Assembly (NCBI RefSeq): GCF_000222705.1
Contig: NZ_AFUB01000038.1
Span: forward strand, 1-60,056
DNA length: 60,056 nucleotides
Source of the DNA: Streptococcus mitis bv. 2 str. SK95
Lineage (GTDB): Bacteria; Bacillota; Bacilli; Lactobacillales; Streptococcaceae
Direction of reading: 5' to 3'
A model generated the notes under the pieces. That model was not told the origin of the DNA, did not search any database, and saw only the letters and a list, made by a program, of their open reading frames with translations. The position numbers and the translations under genes were made by a program. Below, one piece after another: positions 24,725 to 33,220 of the stretch (within the stretch, counting starts at the first letter, position 1; the number at the start of each line of letters is the position of its first letter).

Positions 24725-25803
24725 AATTAATTGCTTTGGTGATTAAACAGTATGATGAGCTTTTTAAGAATCAGATTTTTAATTTTTCAGATGAATATAA
24801 AGTAAATTTTGATTTTGAAACGAATGAATTAAAAATTGATAAAAATCCAGATTATATTGAAAATTTTTATGGAAGATCAGTTAATAATATTAGTTTAATA
24901 TCAGGGATAAATGGTAGAGGGAAGTCTAGTATATTAAATATGCTTGTACATTATGATGTATTTCAAAATAAGGAAGCTTTTATTGAAGATAAAATATATT
25001 GTTTAGTTTTAAAAAGTGAAACAGAATTATATTTTGAGTACGTTTATAATTTCTTTGATAGTAGTAAATATAGTCTTTATTTTGATGGTGAGCTGATGAC
25101 TGGATTTTCTACTTTTATGGAGGGAAAAAACAAAGGGAGTATTAAGAGTTTTATATATAATTTAGAAAGTAGAGATAGTAGAAAAAATCCAAACATTTCA
25201 AGTATTATACTTGGCTTCTTACAAAGTCGTTTTAAAGAAAAACTTAAGAGGTACAGTGTATATAATAAAAATAAAAATCATCAAACTATTATTAACAGAC
25301 ATTTCACAGAAGCATATCCTAGCGATATTTTTGGAACTTATCAAAATTTGTATAAGGATGGACTAATTAAATCGGACCTGAAATTAAAATTGGAAATACA
25401 ACTTGAAAACATAGAAGAGATATTTCCTTATATGAAATATGAGGAATATAAAAATAAGACAAAAGCCGAACGGTTTGGAGAGTTTGCCGAATTTAAAGAA
25501 GACTTTCTCGAGGGACTAGATTTAATAGAAGATGAATCAGTACGTGAAGTTTGGAGAACTATATATGACTTAAAAAAAGAGCAAAAACTAACAACTGAGT
25601 TGGATATTAACAGACAACAAAATTTTTTAATAGCCAATATAGTTTATAGATATCAAGAGGAGTTACCTAGATTATTTTTAGAATTTAATAAAAGTTTTAA
25701 CAAATATTTAGATGATAAAAATCTAAGTCTTAAAAGAAAAAAAGATTATTTTCTGAGATTGCAATTACCATGTCTACTGGAGAAACTAATCTTTTACTTT
25801 TAA
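24721..25803 (+). CDS. ABC/SMC-type ATPase, N-terminal part (frame broken at 25743)
   Basis: Residues 1-341 are the N-terminal half of an AAA_21/SMC-like ATPase: strand-rich start MKLIALVIKQYDELFKNQIF, Walker A GINGRGKSS (62-70), and a long helical insert rich in lysine and glutamate. The frame then runs to a stop after 19 unrelated residues (ending LLEKLIFYF). The signature, Walker B and H-loop are in the -1 frame in the gene at 25770. The switch is needed within an A7 run at 25737-25743. Joined through that point the protein would be about 565 residues, a normal length for PtuA-like ATPases. It overlaps the nuclease stop by 4 bp. Either frameshifted (inactive), rescued by ribosomal or transcriptional slippage, or a sequencing error. 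Confidence 0.8.
   Translation: MKLIALVIKQYDELFKNQIFNFSDEYKVNFDFETNELKIDKNPDYIENFYGRSVNNISLISGINGRGKSSILNMLVHYDVFQNKEAFIEDKIYCLVLKSETELYFEYVYNFFDSSKYSLYFDGELMTGFSTFMEGKNKGSIKSFIYNLESRDSRKNPNISSIILGFLQSRFKEKLKRYSVYNKNKNHQTIINRHFTEAYPSDIFGTYQNLYKDGLIKSDLKLKLEIQLENIEEIFPYMKYEEYKNKTKAERFGEFAEFKEDFLEGLDLIEDESVREVWRTIYDLKKEQKLTTELDINRQQNFLIANIVYRYQEELPRLFLEFNKSFNKYLDDKNLSLKRKKDYFLRLQLPCLLEKLIFYF
25737..25743 (+). other. A-AAA-AAA slippery heptamer at the ATPase frame break
   Basis: In the upstream frame the codons are AGA AAA AAA GAT, so A_AAA_AAA (25737-25743) sits exactly in X_XXY_YYZ register. A -1 slip continues as AGA TTA TTT TCT GAG into the ATPase C-terminal half without any stop. One extra A in mRNA would do the same. 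No clear downstream hairpin or upstream Shine-Dalgarno-like stimulator is seen. Confidence 0.6.
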
Positions 25804-26417
25804 TTAGTGAGATTAAAAGAGTTTTATCTAATAATATTTCCCGTGATCACTACATAATTTTAATTGATGAAATAGAGACAGGTATGCACCTCGAATGGTC
25901 TAGAAGCTTAATAAACTTTTTAGTCAACTATATAAATGAAATCAACAAAATAGGGAGAATGAGCTTCCAACTCATCTTCACAACCCACTCTCCCTATATG
26001 TTATCTGATATTAAACCAGGAAATGTGATTATGCTTGAAAAGAATCAAGAAACTGTATATTCAGAAGGTAAAGTTCTTCAAAACACTTTCGCTAAGAATA
26101 TACAAGAAATCATGAAGGAAAATTTGATTGATAATATTTATGGTGATTTTGCCTTAGCGAAGATTAATTCTATGATTGAAAGACTTAATGAAAAAGAGGA
26201 GCATGAAGGAAATGAAGAAGAACTATTAAAAGAAATTCATTTGATCAGCGAGCCTATTCTTCGTAATAAATTATTAGATATGTATGATAAGAAATACAAT
26301 ACCTCAGAATTTAGTATTGAAAAACAACTACAGAAGTTGAATCTAAATGAGGAACAACGCCAGCAGGTCAGAGCAATGATTGAAGCAAATATAAGTAGTG
26401 CCAATGCGGATAAATAA
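25770..26417 (+). CDS. ABC/SMC-type ATPase, C-terminal part (-1 frame)
   Basis: The C-terminal half of the same ATPase. It opens SEIAITMSTGETNLLLLISE (MSTGE stands for the signature SSGE), then Walker B IILIDEIETGMHLEW and the switch FTTHSPYMLSDIK, and a helical tail of about 130 residues rich in E and K, with no Toprim or other nuclease domain seen. The ATG at 25770 has no Shine-Dalgarno before it and lies within the signature motif, so independent initiation would give a protein without Walker A; homology reaches back at least to 25743. This argues for one 565-residue product or a broken gene rather than two real genes. Confidence 0.75.
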   Translation: MSTGETNLLLLISEIKRVLSNNISRDHYIILIDEIETGMHLEWSRSLINFLVNYINEINKIGRMSFQLIFTTHSPYMLSDIKPGNVIMLEKNQETVYSEGKVLQNTFAKNIQEIMKENLIDNIYGDFALAKINSMIERLNEKEEHEGNEEELLKEIHLISEPILRNKLLDMYDKKYNTSEFSIEKQLQKLNLNEEQRQQVRAMIEANISSANADK

Positions 26418-26483
26418 GGTTGTAATTAAATAGTTTGAATTATCAATACAATCATTTGAAAATGAACAATAGAAAGTAATAAT

Positions 26484-27329
26484 ATGAAACACAGAATCGC
26501 GATTTTATCTGATATACACGGGGATACCACGGCCTTGAAGGCAGTTCTGTCAGATGCTAAAACTCAAGGAGCCAATGAATACTGGCTTCTGGGAGATATT
26601 TTTCTTCCTGGTCCAGGTGCAAATGACTTGGTCGCTCTTTTAAAGGAACTTCCTATTGCAGCAAGTGTTCGAGGCAATTGGGATGATTGTGTCCTAGAGG
26701 CCTTAGATGGTCAATATGGCTTAGAAGATCCACAGGAAGTCCAGCTCTTGCGTATGACCCAGTTTTTAATGGAGCGAATGGCTCCCGATCAGATTGCTTG
26801 GCTGCGGAATCTGCCGATGGTTGTGAAGAAAGAAATTGATGGGTTGCATTTTTCACTCTCGCATAACCTGCCTGACAAAAACTATGGGAGTGACTTGCTG
26901 GTTGACAATGATACGGAGAAATTTGACCAGCTACTTGATGAGGAGACAGATGTAGCAATTTACGGTCATGTCCACAAGCAGTTGCTTCGTTATGGAAGCC
27001 AAGGGCAACAAATCATCAATCCAGGTACCATTGGTATGCCTTATTTTAATTGGGAAAAGTTAAAAAATCACCGTGCCCAGTATGCCGTGATAGAGGTTGA
27101 GGATGGGGAATTGGCAAATATCCAATTTCGTAAGGTTGCTTATGACTATGAAGCGGAGTTAGAATTGGCCAAGTCCAAGGGCCTTCCTTTTATCGAAATG
27201 TATGAAGAGCTACGCCGAGATGACAATTATCAGGGGCACAATCTAGAACTCTTAGCTAGATTAATTGAAAAGCATGGGTATGTAGAGGATGTAAAGAATT
27301 ATTTTGATTTTTTGCAAAGTGAGAAATAA
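26484..27329 (+). CDS. Calcineurin-like metallophosphoesterase (paralogue 2)
   Basis: A 281-residue protein with ILSDIHGDTTALKAVLSDA, LLGDIFLPGPG, RGNWDDCV, LSHNLPDKNYG, YGHVHKQLLRYG and NPGTIGMPY, the ordered metal motifs of the family. It is a close relative of the gene at 9414; both share the C-terminal pattern FRKVAYDYEAELELAK. The first 40 nt are strikingly similar to the stub at 23575, so recombination between paralogues could have set the edge of the accessory patch. RBS is weak (AGAAAGTAATAAT). Substrate unknown. Confidence 0.9.
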   Translation: MKHRIAILSDIHGDTTALKAVLSDAKTQGANEYWLLGDIFLPGPGANDLVALLKELPIAASVRGNWDDCVLEALDGQYGLEDPQEVQLLRMTQFLMERMAPDQIAWLRNLPMVVKKEIDGLHFSLSHNLPDKNYGSDLLVDNDTEKFDQLLDEETDVAIYGHVHKQLLRYGSQGQQIINPGTIGMPYFNWEKLKNHRAQYAVIEVEDGELANIQFRKVAYDYEAELELAKSKGLPFIEMYEELRRDDNYQGHNLELLARLIEKHGYVEDVKNYFDFLQSEK

Positions 27330-27420
27330 AATGGACACCCTTAATTTGAAGTGAGGTTTGTAGTCGAATCGCTTAGAAAAGAGTCATACAATAAGGAAGA
27401 AAAGATGGCTTAGCTAAAAT

Positions 27421-27449
27421 TTGACATTGAAATTATTTTGTTATACAAT
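27421..27449 (+). promoter_or_regulatory. Promoter of the lipoprotein gene
   Basis: TTGACA (27421-27426), 17-bp spacer, TACAAT (27444-27449), 31 bp upstream of the start. Confidence 0.8.
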
Positions 27450-27480
27450 GAACTTAATTCTTAATATAAAGGAGAACATT

Positions 27481-28005
27481 ATGAAGAAAATTATTACAGC
27501 CAGTATGGCTCTTTTATCTGTTGTTGTTTTAGCAGCATGTTCAGGGAAAACAACGTCTGATTCTTCGACTAAGACTTCAAGCTCTGTAGAACAAACTTCT
27601 TCTTCAGAGACTTCATCAACAACGTCTAGTTCAAAGACAGAAAATAATGAGGTTGTTTTGATCACCGATGAAGAAATTGACAATGCTAAAACTGTTGGAG
27701 ATGTGAAGAAAGTCTTTGGTAAACTAGTCGACAATTATAAAAAGCATGCAGTTGAAATTGGGGAAAAAATTCCAGAGAGTGGAAAAGAAGCATATAACGC
27801 CCAAGTTGAACCAGCGCTTAAATCTATGGAGACTGTAAGAGAGTCATTTAACGAAAGCCTTTCAAGTATTGGTTCTGATGATACAGTAGTGCCAGAACAA
27901 ACTCGTACTCTATTTGTTCAACAGTTGAAAACTGGACGTGACACAATGAAGAAAGCGCTGGAAGCGGCTTATAAAGCAATTGCTCCATACACATCTGGTC
28001 AATAA
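27481..28005 (+). CDS. Hypothetical lipoprotein with Ser/Thr-rich linker
   Basis: A 174-residue surface lipoprotein. Signal peptide residues 1-19 end in lipobox VVLAAC, followed by a Ser/Thr-rich low-complexity linker (about 22-55) and a helical domain (EEIDNAKTVGDVKKVFGKLV..., residues 60-172). No catalytic motif seen and the family is not recognised. Start MKKIITASM has AAAGGAGAAC six bases upstream; an earlier in-frame start lies in the -35 box and is rejected. Confidence 0.88.
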   Translation: MKKIITASMALLSVVVLAACSGKTTSDSSTKTSSSVEQTSSSETSSTTSSSKTENNEVVLITDEEIDNAKTVGDVKKVFGKLVDNYKKHAVEIGEKIPESGKEAYNAQVEPALKSMETVRESFNESLSSIGSDDTVVPEQTRTLFVQQLKTGRDTMKKALEAAYKAIAPYTSGQ

Positions 28006-28012
28006 TATAAGA

Positions 28013-28039
28013 AAGTAGGTGTTCGATCACCTGCTTTTT
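28013..28039 (+). terminator. Terminator after the lipoprotein
   Basis: AGTAGGTG and CACCTGCT arms with TTTTT. Confidence 0.8.
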
Positions 28040-28190
28040 GATTGCTTCAAATCTAAAGCGATACCTACTTAAATAGCTTCAAATTAATAGCAGAGAGTTT
28101 GAAAGAAGTACTAATTCTATGAAAAATTCCTGCAAGCTCTTTCAAAATATGGTAGAATGGAAGCAGTAGAATTAGAAAAGGAAATCGATT

Positions 28191-28796
28191 ATGAAATTTC
28201 TTGAATTAAATAAAAAACGTCATGCGACCAAGCATTTCACTGATAAACCGGTGGATCCCAAAGATGTTCGCACAGCTATTGAAATCGCAACCTTGGCCCC
28301 AAGTGCCCACAACAGCCAGCCATGGAAGTTTGTGGTCGTTCGTGAGAAAAATGCTGAATTGGCAAAATTGGCTTATGGTTCGAACTTTGAGCAGGTGTCA
28401 TCAGCACCTGTAACCATTGCCTTGTTTACAGATACAGACCTTGCCAAACGTGCCCGCAAGATTGCCCGCGTTGGTGGTGCAAAGAACTTCTCAGAAGAGC
28501 AACTTCAATATTATATGAAGAATTTGCCTGCTGAATTTGCACGTTACAGTGAACAACAAGTCAGCGACTACCTAGCCCTCAATGCTGGTTTGGTTGCCAT
28601 GAACTTGGTTCTGGCTCTTACAGACCAAGGAATCGGTTCTAACATTATTCTTGGATTTGACAAATCAAAAACCAATGAGGTTTTGGAAATTGAAGACCGT
28701 TTCCGCCCAGAACTCTTGATTACGGTAGGTTACACTGACGAAAAATTGGAACCAAGCTACCGCTTGCCAGTAGATGAAATCATCGAGAAAAGATAG
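28191..28796 (+). CDS. Nitroreductase family protein (FMN-dependent)
   Basis: A 201-residue NAD(P)H:FMN oxidoreductase. The N-terminal phosphate-binding motif KKRHATKHFTDKPV (about 7-20), APSAHNSQPWKFVVVR (about 35-50) and the dimer helix LNAGLVAMNLVLALTDQGIGS are typical of nitroreductases. It reduces nitro compounds or quinones in vitro in relatives; the true substrate is open. AAAAGGAAATCG precedes ATG. It is followed after 12 bp by pepV, probably one transcript. Confidence 0.92.
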   Translation: MKFLELNKKRHATKHFTDKPVDPKDVRTAIEIATLAPSAHNSQPWKFVVVREKNAELAKLAYGSNFEQVSSAPVTIALFTDTDLAKRARKIARVGGAKNFSEEQLQYYMKNLPAEFARYSEQQVSDYLALNAGLVAMNLVLALTDQGIGSNIILGFDKSKTNEVLEIEDRFRPELLITVGYTDEKLEPSYRLPVDEIIEKR

Positions 28797-28808
28797 AAAG
28801 AAGAAAAA

Positions 28809-30209
28809 ATGACAGCAATTGATTTTACAGCAGAAGTAGAAAAACGCAAAGAAGACCTCTTAGATGACTTGTTTAGCCTTTTGGAAATCAACTCAGAACG
28901 TGACGACAGCAAGGCGGACGCTCAGCATCCATTTGGACCTGGCCCAGTAAAAGCCTTGGAAAAATTCCTTGAAATCGCAGACCGTGATGGCTATCCAACA
29001 AAAAATGTTGATAACTATGCCGGACATTTTGAGTTTGGTGATGGAGAAGAAGTTCTCGGAATCTTTGCTCACATGGATGTGGTGCCAGCTGGTAGCGGTT
29101 GGGACACAGACCCATATACACCAACTATCAAAGACGGTCGCCTTTATGCGCGTGGAGCTTCAGACGACAAGGGTCCTACAACAGCTTGTTACTATGGTTT
29201 GAAAATCATCAAAGAATTGGGCCTTCCAACTTCTAAGAAAGTTCGCTTCATCGTCGGAACAGACGAAGAATCAGGCTGGGCAGACATGGACTACTACTTC
29301 GAGCACGTAGGACTTGCAAAACCAGACTTCGGTTTCTCTCCAGACGCTGAATTCCCTATCATCAATGGTGAAAAAGGAAATATCACTGAATACCTTCACT
29401 TTGCAGGTGAAAATGCAGGTGCTGCCCGTCTTCATAGCTTGACAGGTGGTTTGCGTGAAAACATGGTGCCTGAATCAGCAATGGCAGTTGTTTCGGGCGA
29501 CCTGGTTGACTTGCAAGCTAAACTAGATTCCTTTGTTGCTGAGCACAAACTCAGAGGAGAAATTCAAGAAGAAAACGGTCAGTACAAGGTGACGATTATT
29601 GGTAAATCAGCCCACGGTGCTATGCCTGCTTCTGGTGTCAATGGTGCAACCTACCTTGCCCTTTTCCTCAGTCAGTTTGACTTTGCTGGACCTGCTAAAG
29701 ACTACCTTGACATCGCTGGTAAGATTCTTTTGAACGACCATGAGGGTGAAAATCTCAAGGTTGCTCATGTGGATGAAAAGATGGGTGCCCTTTCTATGAA
29801 TGCGGGGGTTTTCCGCTTTGACGAAGCAAGTGCAGACAATACCATTGCCCTTAACTTCCGTTATCCAAAAGGAACAAGTCCTGAGCATATCCAGTCAATT
29901 CTTGAAAACCTGCCAGTTGCTTCTGTTAGCTTGTCAGAGCATGGTCATACGCCCCATTATGTACCGATGGAAGATCCACTTGTTCAAACCTTGTTGAATG
30001 TCTATGAAAAACAAACTGGACTTCAAGGTCATGAGCAGGTCATCGGTGGTGGTACCTTTGGTCGTTTGCTGGAGCGTGGTGTAGCCTACGGTGCCATGTT
30101 CCCAGACTCAATTGACACCATGCATCAAGCCAATGAATTTATCGCCTTGGACGATCTCTTCCGAGCAGCAGCAATCTATGCTGAAGCTATCTATGAATTG
30201 ATCAAATAA
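28809..30209 (+). CDS. pepV: Dipeptidase PepV (M20 family)
   Basis: A 466-residue zinc dipeptidase that completes peptide breakdown in the cytosol. Metal-site motifs are GIFAHMDVVPAGSGWDTDPY (H near 85), YARGASDDKGPTT (D near 117), VGTDEESGW (EE near 152) and the late INGEKGN and GGGTFGRLLE. Length matches lactic-acid bacterial PepV. RBS AGAAAGAAG is modest; it follows the nitroreductase gene closely. A strong terminator follows. Confidence 0.95.
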   Translation: MTAIDFTAEVEKRKEDLLDDLFSLLEINSERDDSKADAQHPFGPGPVKALEKFLEIADRDGYPTKNVDNYAGHFEFGDGEEVLGIFAHMDVVPAGSGWDTDPYTPTIKDGRLYARGASDDKGPTTACYYGLKIIKELGLPTSKKVRFIVGTDEESGWADMDYYFEHVGLAKPDFGFSPDAEFPIINGEKGNITEYLHFAGENAGAARLHSLTGGLRENMVPESAMAVVSGDLVDLQAKLDSFVAEHKLRGEIQEENGQYKVTIIGKSAHGAMPASGVNGATYLALFLSQFDFAGPAKDYLDIAGKILLNDHEGENLKVAHVDEKMGALSMNAGVFRFDEASADNTIALNFRYPKGTSPEHIQSILENLPVASVSLSEHGHTPHYVPMEDPLVQTLLNVYEKQTGLQGHEQVIGGGTFGRLLERGVAYGAMFPDSIDTMHQANEFIALDDLFRAAAIYAEAIYELIK

Positions 30210-30215
30210 GCCTTT

Positions 30216-30249
30216 AGAAGTCTGAGATTCTAATCTTAGACTTCTTTTT
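30216..30249 (+). terminator. Terminator after pepV
   Basis: AGAAGTCTGAGATT and AATCTTAGACTTCT pair over 14 bp around CTA, followed by TTTTT. The T-run touches the RBS region of the next gene, so this may also act as an attenuator for it. Confidence 0.85.
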
Positions 30250-30262
30250 GGAGGGAAAACAG

Positions 30263-30847
30263 ATGTCTCAAATTGAAAGAATCAAGCAAGCCATTATGGC
30301 AGATCCGCAGAATGCCAGCTATACAGAACGTGGAATCGAACCGCTCTTTGCGGCGCCAAAAACTGCTCGCATCAATATTGTCGGACAAGCTCCTGGATTT
30401 AAAACGCAAGAAGCTGGGATTTATTGGAAGGATAAGAGTGGCGATCGCTTGCGGGACTGGCTAGGTGTGGATGTAGATACCTTTTACAATTCGGGTTATT
30501 TTGCAGTTCTGCCAATGGATTTTTACTTTCCAGGGCATGGGAAGTCTGGAGATTTACCGCCTCGAGCTGGTTTTGCAGAAAAATGGCATCTCCAACTCTT
30601 GCAAGAATTACCCGATATCCAATTAACTCTTTTAATCGGCCGGTATGCCCAAGCCTACTATTTACATGAGAAAGTTAGTGGCAAGGTAACAGAGAGAGTT
30701 CGACGTTATCAGGATTATCTGCCCACTTATTTTCCCTTGGTGCACCCATCACCACGAAACCAAATTTGGATGGCCAAAAATCCTTGGTTTGAGTCAGAAG
30801 TGGTGCCAGATTTGAAAGCATTGGTACAAAAGATTATTCATCAATAA
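30263..30847 (+). CDS. Uracil-DNA glycosylase family protein
   Basis: A 194-residue UDG-superfamily protein. RINIVGQAPGFKTQEAGIYW (about 33-52) and GDRLRDWLGV form the uracil-binding start, and LVHPSPRNQIW (about 162-172) is the second active-site motif. It lacks the iron-sulfur cysteines of family 4, and is close to the bacterial UdgX/Mug-like branch often annotated simply as UDG family. Start at 30263 with TTGGAGGG upstream. Role in base-excision repair is inferred from family. Confidence 0.88.
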   Translation: MSQIERIKQAIMADPQNASYTERGIEPLFAAPKTARINIVGQAPGFKTQEAGIYWKDKSGDRLRDWLGVDVDTFYNSGYFAVLPMDFYFPGHGKSGDLPPRAGFAEKWHLQLLQELPDIQLTLLIGRYAQAYYLHEKVSGKVTERVRRYQDYLPTYFPLVHPSPRNQIWMAKNPWFESEVVPDLKALVQKIIHQ

Positions 30848-30859
30848 AGGAGAAAAACT

Positions 30860-31351
30860 ATGGATGCTTATCAACAAGTAGCTAATACCTTGCAAGAGTT
30901 GGGGATTACCTTTGATGTGGTGGAGCACCCACCTGTATTTACGACAGAGCAGGCAGATAGCTATATTGAAGGAATGGAAGGAGTCCGGACTAAGTCCATG
31001 TTTTTGACCAATAGAAAGAAAACTCAGTACTATCTGCTTATAATGGATGACAAGAAACGATTGGATATGTATGACTTTAAAGTTCAAGTGGGAGCCGATC
31101 GGATTCGAATGGCCTCATTGGACTCCTTGGCTGAGAAAATGACCCTACCAGCAGGAACGGTATCACCTTTTGGTTTGTTAAATAATGAAGAAAAAGACAT
31201 TCTAGTTTATTTTGATAAGGACATTGTATCGGAGGATATCATGACTTTCCATCCCAATACTAATGAAAAGACCATCTTTATTAAAACCCAAGACTTGTTC
31301 CGATTTTTAGAGGCTATTGACTTTAGCTATGAAATTTTAAAACTTCGATAA
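30860..31351 (+). CDS. YbaK/ProXp-type aminoacyl-tRNA deacylase
   Basis: A 163-residue protein of the YbaK/EbsC superfamily, which removes wrongly attached amino acids from tRNA. LGITFDVVEHPPVFTTEQA (about 13-31) and KSMFLTNRKKTQYYLLIMDD (about 49-68), plus GTVSPFGLLNNEEKDILVYFD, match the ProX/PrdX subgroup that edits Ala-tRNA-Pro. The tRNA target is by family only. AAAGGAG precedes ATG; it lies 12 bp after the UDG gene. Confidence 0.9.
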   Translation: MDAYQQVANTLQELGITFDVVEHPPVFTTEQADSYIEGMEGVRTKSMFLTNRKKTQYYLLIMDDKKRLDMYDFKVQVGADRIRMASLDSLAEKMTLPAGTVSPFGLLNNEEKDILVYFDKDIVSEDIMTFHPNTNEKTIFIKTQDLFRFLEAIDFSYEILKLR

Positions 31352-31371
31352 CAAATTCTATAGGAGAAATC

Positions 31372-31659
31372 ATGAAAGAAATTCCATTTTCGAGCTTTTA
31401 CCAAGCTTATCAGAAAGAAAACTTACACGTTCTAGATGTTCGTGAGCAGGAGGAGTATGATGCCCTTCACTTAGAAGGAGTCCAGCTTCTTCCTCTTTCT
31501 GAGTTAGCGGATCGCTACCAAGAATTGGAACTTGACCAACTCTATTATGTCATCTGTAAGTCGGGCATTCGTTCAGCTCGTGCTTGTCAATTCTTAGAGG
31601 AGCATGGATACAAGGTCATCAATGTTCAAGGTGGAATGACGGCCTTTGAAAATCTTTAA
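31372..31659 (+). CDS. Rhodanese-like domain protein
   Basis: A 95-residue single-domain rhodanese: LDVREQEEYDALHLEGVQLL (about 20-39), active-site loop VICKSGIRSARACQFLE with Cys near 64, and VINVQGGMTAFENL at the end. It could carry a persulfide sulfur. The loop CKSGIRS is a normal PspE/GlpE-like rhodanese loop. TAGGAGAAATC precedes ATG. Confidence 0.92.
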   Translation: MKEIPFSSFYQAYQKENLHVLDVREQEEYDALHLEGVQLLPLSELADRYQELELDQLYYVICKSGIRSARACQFLEEHGYKVINVQGGMTAFENL

Positions 31660-31684
31660 ACCTATATGGCGATAGATCCTAATC

Positions 31685-31722
31685 TTCCCTTGCTCGGTTT
31701 CAACTGAGTGAGGGATTTTGTT
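31685..31722 (+). terminator. Terminator after the rhodanese gene
   Basis: TCCCTTGCTC pairs with GAGTGAGGGA around GGTTTCAACT, followed by TTTTGTTTTT. Confidence 0.75.
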
Positions 31723-31745
31723 TTTAGATAATTCTTATTTTTAAA

Positions 31746-31760
31746 AATATTGAAAACATT
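31746..31760 (+). promoter_or_regulatory. Possible CodY box upstream of brnQ
   Basis: AATATTGAAAACATT matches the CodY consensus AATTTTCWGAAAATT at 11 of 15 positions. It lies about 45 bp upstream of an extended -10 (TGGTATACT, TATACT at 31804-31809). Control of a branched-chain amino-acid transporter by CodY is known in relatives; the site itself is tentative. Confidence 0.35.
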
Positions 31761-31843
31761 CAATGATTAATTTTGGATACTTTTTTCAGACTCTTAATCG
31801 TGGTATACTAGGTCAGTATTTTAGAAATATGAAGGAGATTTTT

Positions 31844-33169
31844 ATGGCTAAAAAAGGTGCCCTAACAGGCTTGCTCCTGTTTGGAATATTTTTTGGTGCG
31901 GGGAACTTGATTTTTCCGCCTTCTCTAGGTGCCCTATCTGGAGAACAGTTTCTTCCTGCCATCGCAGGTTTTGTCTTTTCGGGTGTCGGGATTGCCGTCC
32001 TAACGCTCATCATCGGAACGCTCAATCCTAAAGGATACATTTATGAGATTTCTAAGAAAATCTCACCTTGGTTTGCGACTCTTTATCTTGCAGTCCTCTA
32101 TCTATCGATTGGCCCATTCTTTGCCATTCCACGTACAGCCACAACGGCTTACGAAGTTGGGATTAGCCCTCTCTTATCTGAAGCAAACAAAGGTCTAGGA
32201 TTGATTATCTTTACGGTGCTGTATTTTGCAGCGGCCTATTTGATTTCACTCAATCCATCAAAAATCTTGGACCGCATTGGACGTATCTTAACACCAGTCT
32301 TTGCTTTGTTGATCGTTATCTTGGTTGTACTAGGTGCCTTCAAATATGGTGGAACCAGCCCTCAAGCGGCTTCGGCTGCTTATCAAGCTTCTGCCTTTGG
32401 TACAGGATTCCTAGAAGGTTATAATACCTTGGATGCCCTTGCTTCAGTTGCCTTTAGTGTGATTGCAGTTCAAACCTTGAAACAACTTGGATTCTCCAGT
32501 AAGAAAGAGTACATTTCAACTATTTGGGTTGTTGGTATCGTTGTAGCTCTTGCCTTTAGCGCTCTTTACATTGGTTTAGGTTTCCTTGGAAATCATTTCC
32601 CAGTACCAGCAGAAGCGATGAAGGGTGGAACACCAGGTGTTTATATCTTGTCACAAGCAACTCAGGAAATCTTTGGTTCAACAGCTCAACTCTTCCTTGC
32701 TGTTATGGTAACTGTAACCTGCTTCACAACGACAGTTGGCTTGATTGTGTCGACAGCCGAGTTCTTTAACGGTCGTTTCCCACAAATCAGCTACAAGGTC
32801 TATGCCACTGCCTTTACCTTGATTGGATTTGCTATTGCAAATCTTGGTCTTGATGCAATCATTAAGTATTCAGTGCCAGTACTGGTAATCTTGTACCCAA
32901 TCACCATCGCCATTGTGATGATCGTGATTGTTAATAAGTTTGTTGCCCTATCAAAACCGGGTATGCAGTTGACAATAGGAGTAGTTACAGCAATCGCTCT
33001 TGCAAGTGTTCTTGGAAGTTCCTTTAAGATTGAGTTTCTAGCAAATCTCGTCAATGCTCTTCCGTTTGCAGCTGCCTCTCTACCATGGTTAGTGCCAGCT
33101 ATTATCGGAATCTTGCTTTCCTTGGTTTTACCAAACAAGCAAGAAAGCGATGTTTTTGAAATGGAATAA
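31844..33169 (+). CDS. brnQ: Branched-chain amino-acid:cation symporter BrnQ
   Basis: A 441-residue LIVCS-family carrier with about 12 membrane helices. The N-terminus MAKKGALTGLLLFGIFFGAG followed by NLIFPPSLGALSGEQ is the family signature, and ISLNPSKILDRIGRILTPVFA is the conserved middle loop. It takes up Leu/Ile/Val with Na+ or H+. The start has AAGGAG seven bases upstream; a longer reading would include the promoter. A bidirectional terminator follows. Confidence 0.95.
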   Translation: MAKKGALTGLLLFGIFFGAGNLIFPPSLGALSGEQFLPAIAGFVFSGVGIAVLTLIIGTLNPKGYIYEISKKISPWFATLYLAVLYLSIGPFFAIPRTATTAYEVGISPLLSEANKGLGLIIFTVLYFAAAYLISLNPSKILDRIGRILTPVFALLIVILVVLGAFKYGGTSPQAASAAYQASAFGTGFLEGYNTLDALASVAFSVIAVQTLKQLGFSSKKEYISTIWVVGIVVALAFSALYIGLGFLGNHFPVPAEAMKGGTPGVYILSQATQEIFGSTAQLFLAVMVTVTCFTTTVGLIVSTAEFFNGRFPQISYKVYATAFTLIGFAIANLGLDAIIKYSVPVLVILYPITIAIVMIVIVNKFVALSKPGMQLTIGVVTAIALASVLGSSFKIEFLANLVNALPFAAASLPWLVPAIIGILLSLVLPNKQESDVFEME

Positions 33170-33199
33170 AAAAATCCTTGGCTTGAGCCAAGGATTTTT
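33170..33199. terminator. Bidirectional terminator after brnQ
   Basis: AAAATCCTTGGC TTGA GCCAAGGATTTT with A/T tails on both sides, between convergent genes. Confidence 0.9.
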
Positions 33200-33220
33200 G
33201 CCTATATTCACTTTGGAGGA

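Noticed and set aside
27541-27650. Ser/Thr-rich repeat in the lipoprotein as a phase-variable repeat
   Set aside because: Codons are mixed and no unit is repeated exactly; it is a normal low-complexity linker behind the lipobox.
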